Part shown: positions 1 to 9,664 of the stretch, in pieces
Numbering within the stretch: the first letter of the stretch is position 1
Layout of the letters: every line of letters starts with the position of its first letter
Source of the DNA: Arenibacter troitsensis
GTDB taxonomy: Bacteria > Bacteroidota > Bacteroidia > Flavobacteriales > Flavobacteriaceae
Assembly: GCF_900177645.1 (NCBI RefSeq)
Contig: NZ_FXAO01000001.1
Coordinates: 434,001-498,000, forward strand
DNA length: 64,000 nt
Reading direction: 5' to 3'
The notes under the pieces: generated by a model
Seen by the model: the letters and a program-made list of their open reading frames with translations, nothing else
What the model was told of the DNA's origin: nothing
The model's database searches: none
Position numbers and translations under genes: made by a program

Positions 1-2
1 GC

Positions 3-767
3 CGTGGGCTGAAACATCGTATCTCTGGAAGGGTAACCGAAAAAAGACTCAATGTTCAGTCCACAGGTGGCAGATCGGGAACAAGAGGAAAAACAAGAAC
101 CGCCAGACACTATTACCTGCACGTGGATGATGAGGAATTTTCGGTGGATTATCGGGAATATTCCAAAGTAAAGGTGGGGATGGATATAGTAATGGACCGT
201 GCACCAATATCGAAAAGGACACTCGATCTTATTGTTGTTTTACAACCTGATGAGAGGGGCGTTTCCCTTACCCATAAGGATACGACAAGGTTCCTTGAAA
301 AACGGATTCCACATACCCGGTACACCCAAAGGGATTTTGAGGCCCTCAAAAGAATGTGGTATGCAGTGCTGAAACGACGCTTGTTGCTGGCTGCCCCGTT
401 TTTATCGGTTGGTATTTTATTGTTGATTAGTGGTTTTTGGGGTTTTATGGTATTACTATTCCCACTTTGGATAGTGCCCCTGTATCAGGGTTATAAACTC
501 CTTAGGGCGAGTAGAATTCATCGAAAAGACAGGTTCAGTGCCCATAAAAAGGGAGTGGCGGCCCTGGTGGAGGACAAGGTCACTATTACATCCAACCGCA
601 CATCCAACTCAAATAGGGTAGGAACCACCGATGGTACGTTGGTGGTGAATACCGTATTGTACGATCAACTTTCGGTAGGGGATGGGATTGTCATTTTCAA
701 GACGCAATTTGGAAATGTACCGATCAGCATAAGAACGAAGGATAATCAAGAAACATATCTGGTATAG
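3..767 (+). CDS. Membrane protein of unknown function, 5' end outside window
   Basis: The reading frame is open from base 3, so the gene begins before the window. The GTG at 123 is only the first internal start codon and is probably not the true start. About 40 residues upstream of it are basic and rich in Arg, Gly and Thr, then run into a beta-rich segment (residues RHYYLHVDDEEFSVDYREY). Counting from the GTG, two hydrophobic stretches lie around residues 85-125 and form a likely membrane hairpin. A soluble tail of about 90 residues follows. I recognise no family. The next gene starts 28 bases downstream on the same strand and also encodes a membrane protein, so the two may be co-transcribed. 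The coding call is firm; the function is open. Confidence 0.7.
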   Translation, partial: RGLKHRISGRVTEKRLNVQSTGGRSGTRGKTRTARHYYLHVDDEEFSVDYREYSKVKVGMDIVMDRAPISKRTLDLIVVLQPDERGVSLTHKDTTRFLEKRIPHTRYTQRDFEALKRMWYAVLKRRLLLAAPFLSVGILLLISGFWGFMVLLFPLWIVPLYQGYKLLRASRIHRKDRFSAHKKGVAALVEDKVTITSNRTSNSNRVGTTDGTLVVNTVLYDQLSVGDGIVIFKTQFGNVPISIRTKDNQETYLV

Positions 768-795
768 TGTTTATGTACCAATTAATCCAATACTC

Positions 796-1134
796 ATGTT
801 AGGCATTGTTTTAATGTTGATGGTATTGATCGGACCAATAGGGCTGCTTTTCACATTTCTCTATTTTCATTTTCCAGATGAATCGGTAGGGCTTATGGAA
901 AGATGTATTCCGCCATTGACTTCAGTATTGGCAATTTGGTCGTTATGTACTGCGTGGATGTGGTTTTATTTGTTCAACCTATACATCAGCTTGCCCACCT
1001 TGCTGTTGTCCATTATAATGCATTTGTTGGCCAGGTCCAAGAACTTGAACCCAAAATTGCGTCAAGTGAATGCCTTATTGATAATGGCCGCCTTTCTTGT
1101 TGGTCTACTTAGCTATAATTTTTTTGATATTTGA
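796..1134 (+). CDS. Small integral membrane protein, unknown
   Basis: This 112-residue protein is almost entirely hydrophobic. About four membrane spans are visible, near residues 3-23, 40-60, 62-80 and 90-108, with short charged loops (for example RSKNLNPKLRQ before the last span). There is no signal peptide cleavage site and no recognised motif. It follows the preceding membrane protein gene closely and may share its transcript. An overlapping reading frame in the +3 phase covers part of the same bases, but its composition is not protein-like and I treat it as a shadow. The function is unknown. Confidence 0.6.
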   Translation: MLGIVLMLMVLIGPIGLLFTFLYFHFPDESVGLMERCIPPLTSVLAIWSLCTAWMWFYLFNLYISLPTLLLSIIMHLLARSKNLNPKLRQVNALLIMAAFLVGLLSYNFFDI

Positions 1135-1227
1135 TGATGCCACATTCGGCTGACTTTACGTCAATTGCCCTATTGTGACCAAAATCAAGGTTATATAGGT
1201 TTGTAAAAAAAACTTAAAAATTATAAT

Positions 1228-2238
1228 ATGAAACGTAACAATTTATCCATCTTATCTTTTTTATTGATCTTATTATGTACATCTTCATTGGTAATGGCCC
1301 AAAATGTGAAGGATTTTAAAGTAAAGATGTTGGGTCCGGCAAACCTTAATTTTAGGAAAAGTCCTAAAAGGATCGTTATTTCGGATTTTCAAGTCAATTT
1401 TCAAACGGCCTTGCAGTTGGAGGACAAAAAGGCAGGTGGGAAGATGTGGAGAGGAGGGTTAAAGGGCGATGCCAAAGCATCCTTGACCTTGGTTTTGGAC
1501 GGATTGCAAATAGATGATTTACAGGAACTTACCGATAAATTGTTCGAACAGTATAAAGCAAATCTTAAATCTAAAGGTTTTGAAATAATCTCTATAGATG
1601 AATTGTGGAACCATGGGGCCTATGTAAAAGACCGCGAGAAACGTTGGGAATTAAGAGCTGGGCAAGGTGGTGAAAAAGGAGAGGAGTTTGGGGCGATAAT
1701 TATGCGCCCAACAAGCCAAAAGTTTATCGTGGCAAAGCAATCCATGGATAACAAGAAGACCGGCCCCCTTAAAATAGCTAATTATGAAGAACAGGTGGAA
1801 ATGAAGGTCTCGAACGGGAAAAAGGATTTTATTTTTAATAAAGTAGTTTTGAATGTGCAGGCGTTTGATAATGCTTTAAGCGAAACCTCCAGATCTTTGA
1901 ACCGTATGGCTGGGTATGCTCAGGTAAAGGCCGATACTGATTTTAAAATCAACGAATCGAGCTTTAACAGGTTTAATATAGGGCAAATGATTGTTCGTGG
2001 CGGTGTTGAGGTAGCTGATGTACTGAAAAAACAAAAATTTGATGCCTCTCAAGCCGCCGATGTGGATAAGCGAGGTACGGATGCGGGTGTTTTTCATGTA
2101 TGGCGTGTAGAAGACAAGGAAGATATCAATGTAACCGTTGTGAAATGCAATCCAGAAATTTATAAGAAGGGAGCAGAAATTGGTATCGATGCCTTTCTGG
2201 ACGCCACTATAGATAAATTGGTGGATAAATCAAATTAA
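1228..2238 (+). CDS. Secreted protein of unknown function
   Basis: This 336-residue protein begins with a clear Sec signal peptide: MKRNN, a hydrophobic core, then cleavage near VMAQ at residue 25. The mature part is soluble, mixed alpha/beta and rich in Lys and Asp, with no lipobox and no sorting domain visible at the C-terminus (it ends DKLVDKSN). The segment around residues 48-60 (KRIVISDFQVNFQ) looks like an edge strand of the kind seen in CsgG/TolB-N-like folds, but that is only an impression. It sits alone, about 90 bases before the histidine kinase gene, on the same strand. The start is supported by the signal peptide beginning exactly there. No function can be assigned. Confidence 0.75.
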   Translation: MKRNNLSILSFLLILLCTSSLVMAQNVKDFKVKMLGPANLNFRKSPKRIVISDFQVNFQTALQLEDKKAGGKMWRGGLKGDAKASLTLVLDGLQIDDLQELTDKLFEQYKANLKSKGFEIISIDELWNHGAYVKDREKRWELRAGQGGEKGEEFGAIIMRPTSQKFIVAKQSMDNKKTGPLKIANYEEQVEMKVSNGKKDFIFNKVVLNVQAFDNALSETSRSLNRMAGYAQVKADTDFKINESSFNRFNIGQMIVRGGVEVADVLKKQKFDASQAADVDKRGTDAGVFHVWRVEDKEDINVTVVKCNPEIYKKGAEIGIDAFLDATIDKLVDKSN

Positions 2239-2329
2239 ATTACTACTATGCCGATCCTATTTTTTAATAAAAAGAACGATTATTTCTACATTTGGTTTAG
2301 TTTTAATCACCAATCATTTTCTTTTTGTA

Positions 2330-4288
2330 ATGACCGACCTTAAAAAATTTGATTTACCCTTTTTATACCTCTTTATTCTATTCGGATTACCACTGTTTGC
2401 CCAAGATATTCAACAAGAGATTATTGCGTTGAAAGATACTTTGGTACTGAAAAAGGAAGGAGATAAAGTATTGGCATTGAAAGATATTGCAATGAAGTTT
2501 CGATCCATAGATATGGACAGTGCCAGATTTTATACAGAATGGGCATTTAAGGAGGCAGAAGCTTTGGATGACGATTATTACAGGGCTAGGATATGGATTG
2601 TATATGGGATTCTTTCTTGGGATGAAGGTAGGCCCAAAGAAGCATTGGGTTTTCATTTAAAGGCCAAGCCTATTTTGGAAACCTCCAACGATCATTTTGT
2701 TTTGGGAAGCCTTTATACCAATATAGCCAATGCGTACGAGGCGCTATCTGAGTTTGATAAATCGGTGGACTTTCAGTTTAAGGCATTAGAGAACTTTACA
2801 GCAGGGAAGGATAGCATTTGGATTGCTGGATCTTATTTGAATTTGGGAAATAGATATAAGCTGATTCAAGAATCTGATCTATCTCTTGAATACTATCTAA
2901 AGGCATTGGATTTGTATGAAAGGATTGGGAACAATTATTTTATGGCCATGTGCTATAACTCTTTGGCGGTGGCCTATTTGGAAAAAAAGCACTACGACAG
3001 GGCCATTGAATTTGCCAAAAAATCATACGATACCAATAAAGATATCGGTGCCATTTTAGAACTTGCATATCCTTTGACGAATTTGGCCCTGGCAAGTTGG
3101 GCACTTGGAAATTTTGAAGAGGCTGAACTTTATTATAATGAGGCCATAGCCCTTCAGCAGGAAAAGGGAGAACGTCTGGCCCTTATATCATTAAAGAATG
3201 ATTTGGCCAATATATATTTAAAACAGGGTAAAATGGATCTGGCCGAAAAATTGGCTTTGACCACATATCGAGAAGCAGATTCAATAAATTACCTTCCGGG
3301 CATTGACGCGCTTTCTAAAACCTTGTCTCTAATTTATGAAGAAAAACCCGACTTTAAAAAAGCATATGGGTATCATCAAAAACATAAGGCAGCAAGAGAC
3401 AGTCTTTATTTTGCCGAAAAAGCGAAGGAAATGTTCAACCTAAGAGAAAAGTACGAGTCCGAGCAAAAGGAAAATGAAATTCTACGCCAACAGAACGAGC
3501 TGGTAGAAAGCGAGCTTTCCTTAAAAGAGCGCAACAATATGTTGTTCGCCAGTGGTGGTTTATTGGTATTGCTTTTATTGATTGGTATTGTTACGTTTCG
3601 TGAACAGAGAGTAAAGGCAAAGAACTTGGCACGGGAAACTGCCTTGGAAAAGGCTATGGCCGAGGCAAGGGCCCAAGAGAACTTAAAGGAACAACGCTTA
3701 CGCATTGCCCGTGATCTACATGACAATATAGGTTCCCAGCTTACCTATCTTACCTCGATTACGGATTCGGCCAAAAGAGGGATAGATAAGGGAGAAGTTT
3801 TCCTCATGGAAAAGCTAACCCAAATGAAACAGTTTTCCTTAGTGACCATATCCGAACTGCGGGATACCATTTGGGCCATGAACAAGGATGAAATTAGTTT
3901 GGAAGACATAAAGGAACGCACTCAACAATTGGCTGCCACTGTCCATGAAGCTACAGATGACAGGATCAAGGTAAGGGTAGAGGGAAATCCTTCGCCCAAA
4001 GTGCTCAACGCCTTTACAGGGATGAATCTATTTAGAATTGTCCAGGAATCTGTGAACAATGCCGTTAAACATGCCGACAGTCCAGAAATACTTGTAACAT
4101 TTTCAGAGGAAGAAAATACCATTAATATTGAGATCGAAGATTTTGGAAGAGGTTTCGATTCCACAAAAGAGTCCACAGGGAACGGTCTTCATATTATGCG
4201 CAACCGGGCCAGAAAAGCTGGAATCGAACTAAAGCAGACATCTGTTCCGGGTAAGGGTACTAAGGTAGAGTTGGAGATCAACGTATGA
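2330..4288 (+). CDS. TPR-domain sensor histidine kinase (HisKA_3 / NarL type)
   Basis: The 652-residue membrane sensor phosphorylates the response regulator encoded directly downstream. A signal peptide (to about residue 24, LFAQ) exports a periplasmic region of about 350 residues built from tetratricopeptide repeats. A coiled coil with EKYESEQKENE leads to one membrane span at about residues 404-424. A second coiled coil precedes the dimerisation domain, whose phospho-acceptor is His464 in ARDLHDNIGSQ, typical of HisKA_3. The ATPase domain shows the N-box (QESVNNAVKHA), the G1 box (DFGRGFD) and GNGLHIM. TPR-fused kinases of this class are common in Bacteroidota and probably sense protein or peptide partners; the signal here is unknown. 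The stop codon lies only 34 bases before the regulator start, so the pair is one operon. Confidence 0.92.
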   Translation: MTDLKKFDLPFLYLFILFGLPLFAQDIQQEIIALKDTLVLKKEGDKVLALKDIAMKFRSIDMDSARFYTEWAFKEAEALDDDYYRARIWIVYGILSWDEGRPKEALGFHLKAKPILETSNDHFVLGSLYTNIANAYEALSEFDKSVDFQFKALENFTAGKDSIWIAGSYLNLGNRYKLIQESDLSLEYYLKALDLYERIGNNYFMAMCYNSLAVAYLEKKHYDRAIEFAKKSYDTNKDIGAILELAYPLTNLALASWALGNFEEAELYYNEAIALQQEKGERLALISLKNDLANIYLKQGKMDLAEKLALTTYREADSINYLPGIDALSKTLSLIYEEKPDFKKAYGYHQKHKAARDSLYFAEKAKEMFNLREKYESEQKENEILRQQNELVESELSLKERNNMLFASGGLLVLLLLIGIVTFREQRVKAKNLARETALEKAMAEARAQENLKEQRLRIARDLHDNIGSQLTYLTSITDSAKRGIDKGEVFLMEKLTQMKQFSLVTISELRDTIWAMNKDEISLEDIKERTQQLAATVHEATDDRIKVRVEGNPSPKVLNAFTGMNLFRIVQESVNNAVKHADSPEILVTFSEEENTINIEIEDFGRGFDSTKESTGNGLHIMRNRARKAGIELKQTSVPGKGTKVELEINV

Positions 4289-4322
4289 ATTGGGTCTACA
4301 ATCAAAAAAAAACAACAAAAGG

Positions 4323-4979
4323 ATGAGCAAAATAAAATTGGCCATAGTGGATGACAATACATTTTTGGCACGGGCCATTCATGAAAAGCTTGTCGATTAT
4401 GACGATCTCGCCATCAAATACCTGGTGTACAATGGAAGTGAACTTTTGGCAAAACTGGAAAAGAACCACAACCTAGACCTGGTGCTCATGGACATTGAAA
4501 TGCCGGTGTTGGATGGGATAGAGACCGTAAATCTCGTAAAGCAAAAATACCCACACATTAAGGTGCTTATGCTGACTGTTTTTGACAACGACGAAAATAT
4601 TTTCAATGCCATAAAAGCCGGGGCCGATGGATATTTGCTCAAGGAAATTGAGGCGGACAAACTATATACGGCCATCAAGGATACACTTGGCGGAGGAGCG
4701 GCCATGAGTCCTTCCATAGCGGTAAAAACTTTACGGCTTTTGCGTTGTCCGGAAAAACAGGAATCTTTAGCCATAAATGAAGATATGGTTGTGCTGAGTG
4801 GAAGGGAGCAAGAGGTTCTGGATCAATTGGCAAGGGGACTAAGTTATACGGTCATAGCTAATAATTTATTCCTTTCACCTAGTACGGTAAGGAAGCATAT
4901 TGAAAACATTTATAAAAAACTTCAGGTCCACAACAAACTGGAAGCAGTGCAGAAGGCTAGGAGGCAAAATCTGATATAA
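4323..4979 (+). CDS. LuxR/NarL-family response regulator
   Basis: A DNA-binding regulator of 218 residues, partner of the kinase just upstream. The receiver domain (residues 1-125) shows the acidic pair at DD10-11, the phospho-acceptor Asp57 in LVLMDIEMP, the conserved Thr in MLTVFD and the Lys in YLLKEI. The C-terminal LuxR helix-turn-helix (about 150-215) contains LSGREQEVL and SPSTVRKHIENIYKKL, the usual recognition helix. I place the start at the ATG at 4323, because the TTG at 4290 would add 11 residues of Lys/Asn-rich sequence before the canonical SKIKLAIVDDN beginning. Target genes cannot be read from the window. Confidence 0.93.
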   Translation: MSKIKLAIVDDNTFLARAIHEKLVDYDDLAIKYLVYNGSELLAKLEKNHNLDLVLMDIEMPVLDGIETVNLVKQKYPHIKVLMLTVFDNDENIFNAIKAGADGYLLKEIEADKLYTAIKDTLGGGAAMSPSIAVKTLRLLRCPEKQESLAINEDMVVLSGREQEVLDQLARGLSYTVIANNLFLSPSTVRKHIENIYKKLQVHNKLEAVQKARRQNLI

Positions 4980-5108
4980 TTCACCAGCATACGTAGATTC
5001 TATAGTTGTGGCTATAAAGGTCAAGCTAGAATGAGTTCTATGATTTTGGGATGTGGCAGAATTAATAAAATAATGGATTTCCCCAAATAATTCTCAACGT
5101 CGAATAAT

Positions 5109-5146
5109 GTCCTTGATGTATTATAGGGAAATTTAAGGACTTTTTA
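5109..5146 (+). terminator. Possible terminator of the kinase/regulator operon
   Basis: GTCCTT at 5109-5114 pairs with AAGGAC at 5135-5140, followed directly by a T-rich tract. The loop of about 20 bases is long, so this is a weak candidate. Confidence 0.35.
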
Positions 5147-5348
5147 TTATTGGACATCCGCAGGATCAATCCTAAAAGTTATGTAGGAATTGGAAAAATA
5201 TAAAATAAACTATCCCAGAGTTCGTGTTCCGTTCATTTTTTGCCTTGCCAAATGCCTAGCATTGGCTGCTCCTAATCTCGATTTAGAAGTAAATCATCGA
5301 TTTCCTAAAAACTTTTAATGAACAATAATATGCAATGAATTAAATCGT

Positions 5349-5371
5349 AAAACCACCCGTAGGTGGTTTTT
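5349..5371. terminator. Bidirectional hairpin terminator
   Basis: AAAACCACC (5349-5357), loop CGTA, GGTGGTTTT (5362-5370), then another T. The 9-bp stem is perfect, with A-rich and T-rich flanks, so it can work on both strands. It lies between the plus-strand regulator and the end of the minus-strand hybrid sensor gene, which fits. Confidence 0.7.
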
Positions 5372-5373
5372 GA

Positions 5374-5481
5374 AGTGGAGCCGGAGGGACCAGAACCTAC
5401 AGCTGGAATGCCGTGTATACAGGGGTTTTTAGGGAGTCGTTTTTTTTTTTTTTTTTGCTCACCGAATAGGTGACTTCTAAG
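5374..5481 (-). repeat. tRNA-3'-end-like intergenic repeat, copy A
   Basis: Read on the minus strand, the segment carries GGTTCTGGTCC followed by CTCCGGCTCCA, which resembles a tRNA T-arm and acceptor end with CCA. No complete cloverleaf is present and the T-loop is altered. It shares AGTGGAGCCGGAG (5374-5386) and the 20-base GCTCACCGAATAGGTGACTT (5457-5476) exactly with the copy at 26266-26495, and between these the two copies align with clear divergence (AGCTGGA at 5401 and 26423). The copies are in the same orientation and bracket PUL1. This could be an attachment-site scar or a member of a dispersed repeat family. Confidence 0.6.
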
Positions 5482-5626
5482 AAGGATTAGTTTAAAACTG
5501 TTTATAGGAGTTAAACTATAGGTTGTGGCATAAAATAAACTACATAATTTCTAACTCGAACTACTACCCTTCATACAATGTTCATAGTCAAGAAATCTAT
5601 AAGGTTAAGGATATAATAATAAATAA

Positions 5627-8600
5627 TTAGGTTTTAGTAATTCTCTTCTCCCTGTAACTTGATGGTGTTTCTCCGAATTGTTTTTTAAACGTTGATCGAA
5701 AGTACTTGGCCGACAGAAACCCTACTTCAAAACTGATTTCAGATATATTCAGGTCTGTTTTTAGAAGCATTTGAGCGGCATGTCTCAAACGTACAATTTT
5801 TAAAAATTCATTTGGTGTTAAATTAGTAAGGCTTTTTATTTTTTTAAAAAATGGAGTTCTGCTCATCCCTAATTCCATTACCAATTTGTCTACGGTGAAA
5901 TTTGGTTCCGAAATATTGTTGTGTATAATATTTACTGCCTTTTCGAGTAAATCTTTGTCAGGTGTGGACTGTGCCAACTCCTTGGGCTTCATTATTGTTT
6001 CAATCTGATATCTTTGAGTAATCAACTGTCTATTTTCAATGATCGATTTTATTTTATAGAACAAGGCATTTATACTAAATGGTTTGGTAATATAGTCCTC
6101 GGCACCTTCTTTTAACCCTTGAACTTGACTTTCTTCATCAGATAAAGCCGTCAATAAAATTATGGGAATATGACTGGTTTTTAGATTGGTCTTTAGGCTT
6201 TTGCAGAGTTCCAAGCCTGTGGCTTTGGGCATTAGTACATCAGAGAGCACTAAATCTGGCATAGATTCAACTGCTTTATTGAATCCGTCCTTGCCATTAT
6301 TCGCGGTCAATACCTTAAAGTGGTCGGCCAGTTCCTTGGCTATAAATTCACGTATTTCATCCTCGTCCTCTACAATCAATACCGTGTAATCGGGCGCAAC
6401 CTTAAAACTGTTGATAACGTTTAGGTGAGGGGTAATCTCTATTTGATGATTTTGTTTTTGCGATGTGGTTGTTGGTGTATATTGGTCCGCAGAATTGGAT
6501 AGTTGTTCTTCTGTAAAATGGGCTGTACCCAAAGGTAGGTTTACCGTAAATGTGCTGCCCTTTTGTGGAATAGAGGTGAATTCCAGTTTACCATGATGAG
6601 CCTCGACCAACTCTTTGGAAAGGGCAAGGCCTATACCCGTGCTAGTAGAAGGATTTTCGCCTAGGGATTGGAAGCGTTCAAATATTAGTTCCTGTTTTTT
6701 TAATGAAATTCCTTTCCCTTCATCCTCAATCTTAAAAAAAGCGTTTGACGTTCCATCTAATTTAGAAGAAGAAGTACCTAGCTGTATAGTAATGTTACTT
6801 CCCGCCTCCGAATATTTTATGGCATTGGAAATAAGGTTGGATATTACCTTTTCAATGGCTCTGGGGTCAAAATGACAAGGTATGGATGGAGTTTGCGATA
6901 TAAATTTTATCTCCATGGATTTATCGGTGGCCAATTCCTTAAATGCTTCTGTAATATCTTGGGCAAAATTGACCAAGTCCAATTGAATGGCCTTAATTAT
7001 TGGCTGTGTTGAGGTTGATTTGCGGTAATCCAGCCATTCATTGATTAGTTTTAACAGGTTCTGGGCATTGCGTTGAATAGATAGAAGTTGACTTTTATAT
7101 TCCGGTCCCTGTGTTTCCTTATTGATCAACTTGTCCAACGGACTCAATATCATGGTCAAGGGTGTTCTTAATTCATGTGTAAGGTTGGTAAAAAGCTTTG
7201 TCTTAAATTCGTTCAGTTGTATCTGGTTATTCTTCTCCAAACGCTCAATTTTTAGATCATTTTTTAATTTTATTTGCTTTAATACATAGGTGTTGACCAA
7301 GATTAGAGATCCTAAAGTTATAATCACAAATAAAATTCTGGCCCACCATGTTAGCCACCAAGGCGGGTATATAATTATCTTTAAAGTTTTAGGTGCAATG
7401 CTCCATATTCCATCGTTATTGCTGGCTTCCACTTTAAAAATATATTCTCCTGGGGGTATATTCGTATAATTGGCTTTTCTTTCATTGTTTGCAAAAATCC
7501 AATCTTGATCAAACCCCATAAGTTTATATTTATATTGGTTCTTGTCAGGATTGGTGAAATTTAGTGCTGTAAAATGCAGGGTGAAGAAATTTTGTCTGTG
7601 GTTTAGATTAATTTCTTCTACCTGGTTGATAGGCCTGTTATTTTCCACGTTGTCATTGGTTGTAGTCACATCCTCTGAGTTTATCTTAAAATCGGTCAAT
7701 ACAATTTCCGGTGGAATAGGATTGGTTTTTATTTGGTTTGGGTGGAAAAAATAAACTCCGTTTGTGTTACCAAAATATAATGTACCATCACTGCCTTTTA
7801 ACCTTGCATTTTCATTAAATTCAAGGCCATGAATACCATCCTCTCGCCCAAAATTTCGAAATTCCTTAGTAGCCGGATTAAATTGAGATAGACCTTTATC
7901 CGTTCCCAACCATAAGAATTTTGAGGAATCAACCAAAAGTGAATTGACTACATTACTGGGCAAGCCTTGTTTCTCTGTATAAAGTGTTGTTTTATTGTAT
8001 TTTCTATTAATATTATATAATCCGGTTTTGGTGCCTAACCATAAATTGTCCCCATCCAATTCCTCTATGGAGATAACTTGTTTAAAGTGGGACCCATTTT
8101 CAGGAAAGAATTCTTTTAAAGAATCATCTTTTGGGTTATAAACGTACAGGCCGGAGTAACATCCAAACCAGATTTTGGAATCCGAGCTTTGATAAATACA
8201 ATAGGGTTGTGCGTATTGAATAAGGGGATTGTTTTCCTTAAACTTTTTTATCGTTCCGTTTTTATTGTCGTAAAGGTAGATTCCTCCAGTGATGGTACCA
8301 ATCCAAATGTTGTCCTGCTTGTCCCGAAGAAAGGATTTAACGGAAATGTTTTCAATTTCTTTGGGTATTGCAAGGGTCAGTGGCTCTAGGAAGTAGGAGG
8401 AGGAAAGTCGGGAAACATGGTATCCATGATTGAAGGTTCCGGCCCAAATACGATTATTTTTATCTTGGATTACCGTGTTAACCACCCTTTTTTCCTCTGA
8501 ATTTTTGAAATAATGTTCAAATTTTCTTGAGTTGGGATCAAATATAGTAATTCCGCCTCCATCCATAGCCAAGATTATATTTCCATTGCTGTCCTCCGTC

Positions 8601-9664
8601 AACCCTAAAACAGAATTACTACTTAACCCTGTTTTATTGCCTTTTTCAAAAGCCCAATGGTTAAACTGACTTTTATAGGGGTTGACTATTTTAAGTCCTT
8701 GATTGGTAGTTCCGATCCAAATGGAATTATCCCTGGCCTTAAACATGGAGGTGACGGAGAAGGAAGGGGATAGCCCTTCGAAACGTAGTGGCTCCAGTTT
8801 TCCGGATGCAATAGTATACTCAAGTATACCATGACCGTCCGTACCTAGCCATATATGTTTATTATTTACCGCCAATAGACTAATGACTGAATTTAGGGCA
8901 TTGGCATTCGTTGGGCTTATCAGTTTTTGTACTTCCAAGGGGTTAACCCCATGTTTATAAAGGAATACTCCTTTGGGGGTAACGACAAGGAAAGTTTCTG
9001 GTTTGGCCTCAATTATGGAATTGATCCCGGTTCCACCTATCTGTTCATATCCTTTTGGGACAGAGAATTTTTCATTTTTTATAGAGAAAGTTAACAGTCC
9101 ACCGTATTTGAAACCAATCAATAAGGTGTTGGTATTTGTAATTCCAATACTGGAAATGTTCCTAAATCCGGGATGGCTATACTTCTTTATTTCATTATTG
9201 GCTATGTTGTATGATAAGAGCTGTCCTTCGCCAGTACCTATCCAGATGTTTTTTTTGTCTTGTTGGAAAAAAGTCGTAATGCTTTTTGCCAGGGCACCAT
9301 TCTCTAAGAACAGAGGGGTAAGGTCTCCGCTTTGGTAGTCATAAAGTACCGGGCCTTTGTTGGTGCCTATCCATAAATTTTGGTCACTCCCCCTATATAG
9401 ACAGTTGATATGATTGTCCTGAATTCCCTTTTCTTTTAGATTTATTTGTTCAAAATGGTAGCCGTCATATTTATAGAGGCCATTTCGTGTGCCGATCCAT
9501 ATAAAACCTTCAAAATCCTGTGTAGTACATGTAATATAATTCTGTGATAAGCCATCTTTGACGTTCAATGAAAAGAAAGGGAGGTTGATACTTTCTTTTT
9601 GTCCAAAAATGGTGTTGCAAGTTAGGACTATCAGTAAAAATAAGTTCTTCCATGTCAGTGCCAT
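5627..9664 (-). CDS. Hybrid two-component system regulator (HTCS) of PUL1
   Basis: A single 1345-residue protein combining sensor, kinase and transcription factor, the standard activator type for Bacteroidota glycan loci. A signal peptide (to about residue 21, FGQ) is followed by Reg_prop beta-propeller repeats to about residue 690, recognisable from recurring IWIGT/LWLGT motifs, then a Y_Y_Y domain and a membrane span at about 770-792. The cytoplasmic part has the HisKA phospho-acceptor His830 (LTHELRTPL), an ATPase domain (NLISNAIKYS, DEGKGIS, GIGLALSK), a receiver with Asp1142 (LVLSDVLMP), and an AraC helix-turn-helix from about 1245 (ISEISFEVGFLSAKYFRSTF). In known HTCSs an oligosaccharide binds the periplasmic propellers. 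It is divergent from the SusC gene across about 720 bases, so it very probably controls PUL1. Confidence 0.96.
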   Translation of the reverse strand: MALTWKNLFLLIVLTCNTIFGQKESINLPFFSLNVKDGLSQNYITCTTQDFEGFIWIGTRNGLYKYDGYHFEQINLKEKGIQDNHINCLYRGSDQNLWIGTNKGPVLYDYQSGDLTPLFLENGALAKSITTFFQQDKKNIWIGTGEGQLLSYNIANNEIKKYSHPGFRNISSIGITNTNTLLIGFKYGGLLTFSIKNEKFSVPKGYEQIGGTGINSIIEAKPETFLVVTPKGVFLYKHGVNPLEVQKLISPTNANALNSVISLLAVNNKHIWLGTDGHGILEYTIASGKLEPLRFEGLSPSFSVTSMFKARDNSIWIGTTNQGLKIVNPYKSQFNHWAFEKGNKTGLSSNSVLGLTEDSNGNIILAMDGGGITIFDPNSRKFEHYFKNSEEKRVVNTVIQDKNNRIWAGTFNHGYHVSRLSSSYFLEPLTLAIPKEIENISVKSFLRDKQDNIWIGTITGGIYLYDNKNGTIKKFKENNPLIQYAQPYCIYQSSDSKIWFGCYSGLYVYNPKDDSLKEFFPENGSHFKQVISIEELDGDNLWLGTKTGLYNINRKYNKTTLYTEKQGLPSNVVNSLLVDSSKFLWLGTDKGLSQFNPATKEFRNFGREDGIHGLEFNENARLKGSDGTLYFGNTNGVYFFHPNQIKTNPIPPEIVLTDFKINSEDVTTTNDNVENNRPINQVEEINLNHRQNFFTLHFTALNFTNPDKNQYKYKLMGFDQDWIFANNERKANYTNIPPGEYIFKVEASNNDGIWSIAPKTLKIIIYPPWWLTWWARILFVIITLGSLILVNTYVLKQIKLKNDLKIERLEKNNQIQLNEFKTKLFTNLTHELRTPLTMILSPLDKLINKETQGPEYKSQLLSIQRNAQNLLKLINEWLDYRKSTSTQPIIKAIQLDLVNFAQDITEAFKELATDKSMEIKFISQTPSIPCHFDPRAIEKVISNLISNAIKYSEAGSNITIQLGTSSSKLDGTSNAFFKIEDEGKGISLKKQELIFERFQSLGENPSTSTGIGLALSKELVEAHHGKLEFTSIPQKGSTFTVNLPLGTAHFTEEQLSNSADQYTPTTTSQKQNHQIEITPHLNVINSFKVAPDYTVLIVEDEDEIREFIAKELADHFKVLTANNGKDGFNKAVESMPDLVLSDVLMPKATGLELCKSLKTNLKTSHIPIILLTALSDEESQVQGLKEGAEDYITKPFSINALFYKIKSIIENRQLITQRYQIETIMKPKELAQSTPDKDLLEKAVNIIHNNISEPNFTVDKLVMELGMSRTPFFKKIKSLTNLTPNEFLKIVRLRHAAQMLLKTDLNISEISFEVGFLSAKYFRSTFKKQFGETPSSYREKRITKT

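Larger units (their letters stand above)
4980..5626. other. Intergenic region with terminators and a tRNA-like repeat
   Basis: No convincing gene is present. The region holds a weak terminator behind the response regulator, a strong hairpin at 5349-5371, a tRNA-3'-end-like repeat at 5374-5481 and a run of 17 T at 5440-5456. The remainder is AT-rich and I see nothing else in it. Confidence 0.6.

Noticed and set aside
903-1112. 69-codon frame overlapping the small membrane protein gene
   Set aside because: It lies within a better frame encoding a coherent membrane protein and shows no independent coding features.
5374-5481. A functional tRNA gene on the minus strand
   Set aside because: Only the T-arm/acceptor-like end is recognisable. 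The T-loop is altered, and no D-arm, anticodon arm or matching 5' acceptor strand is found.
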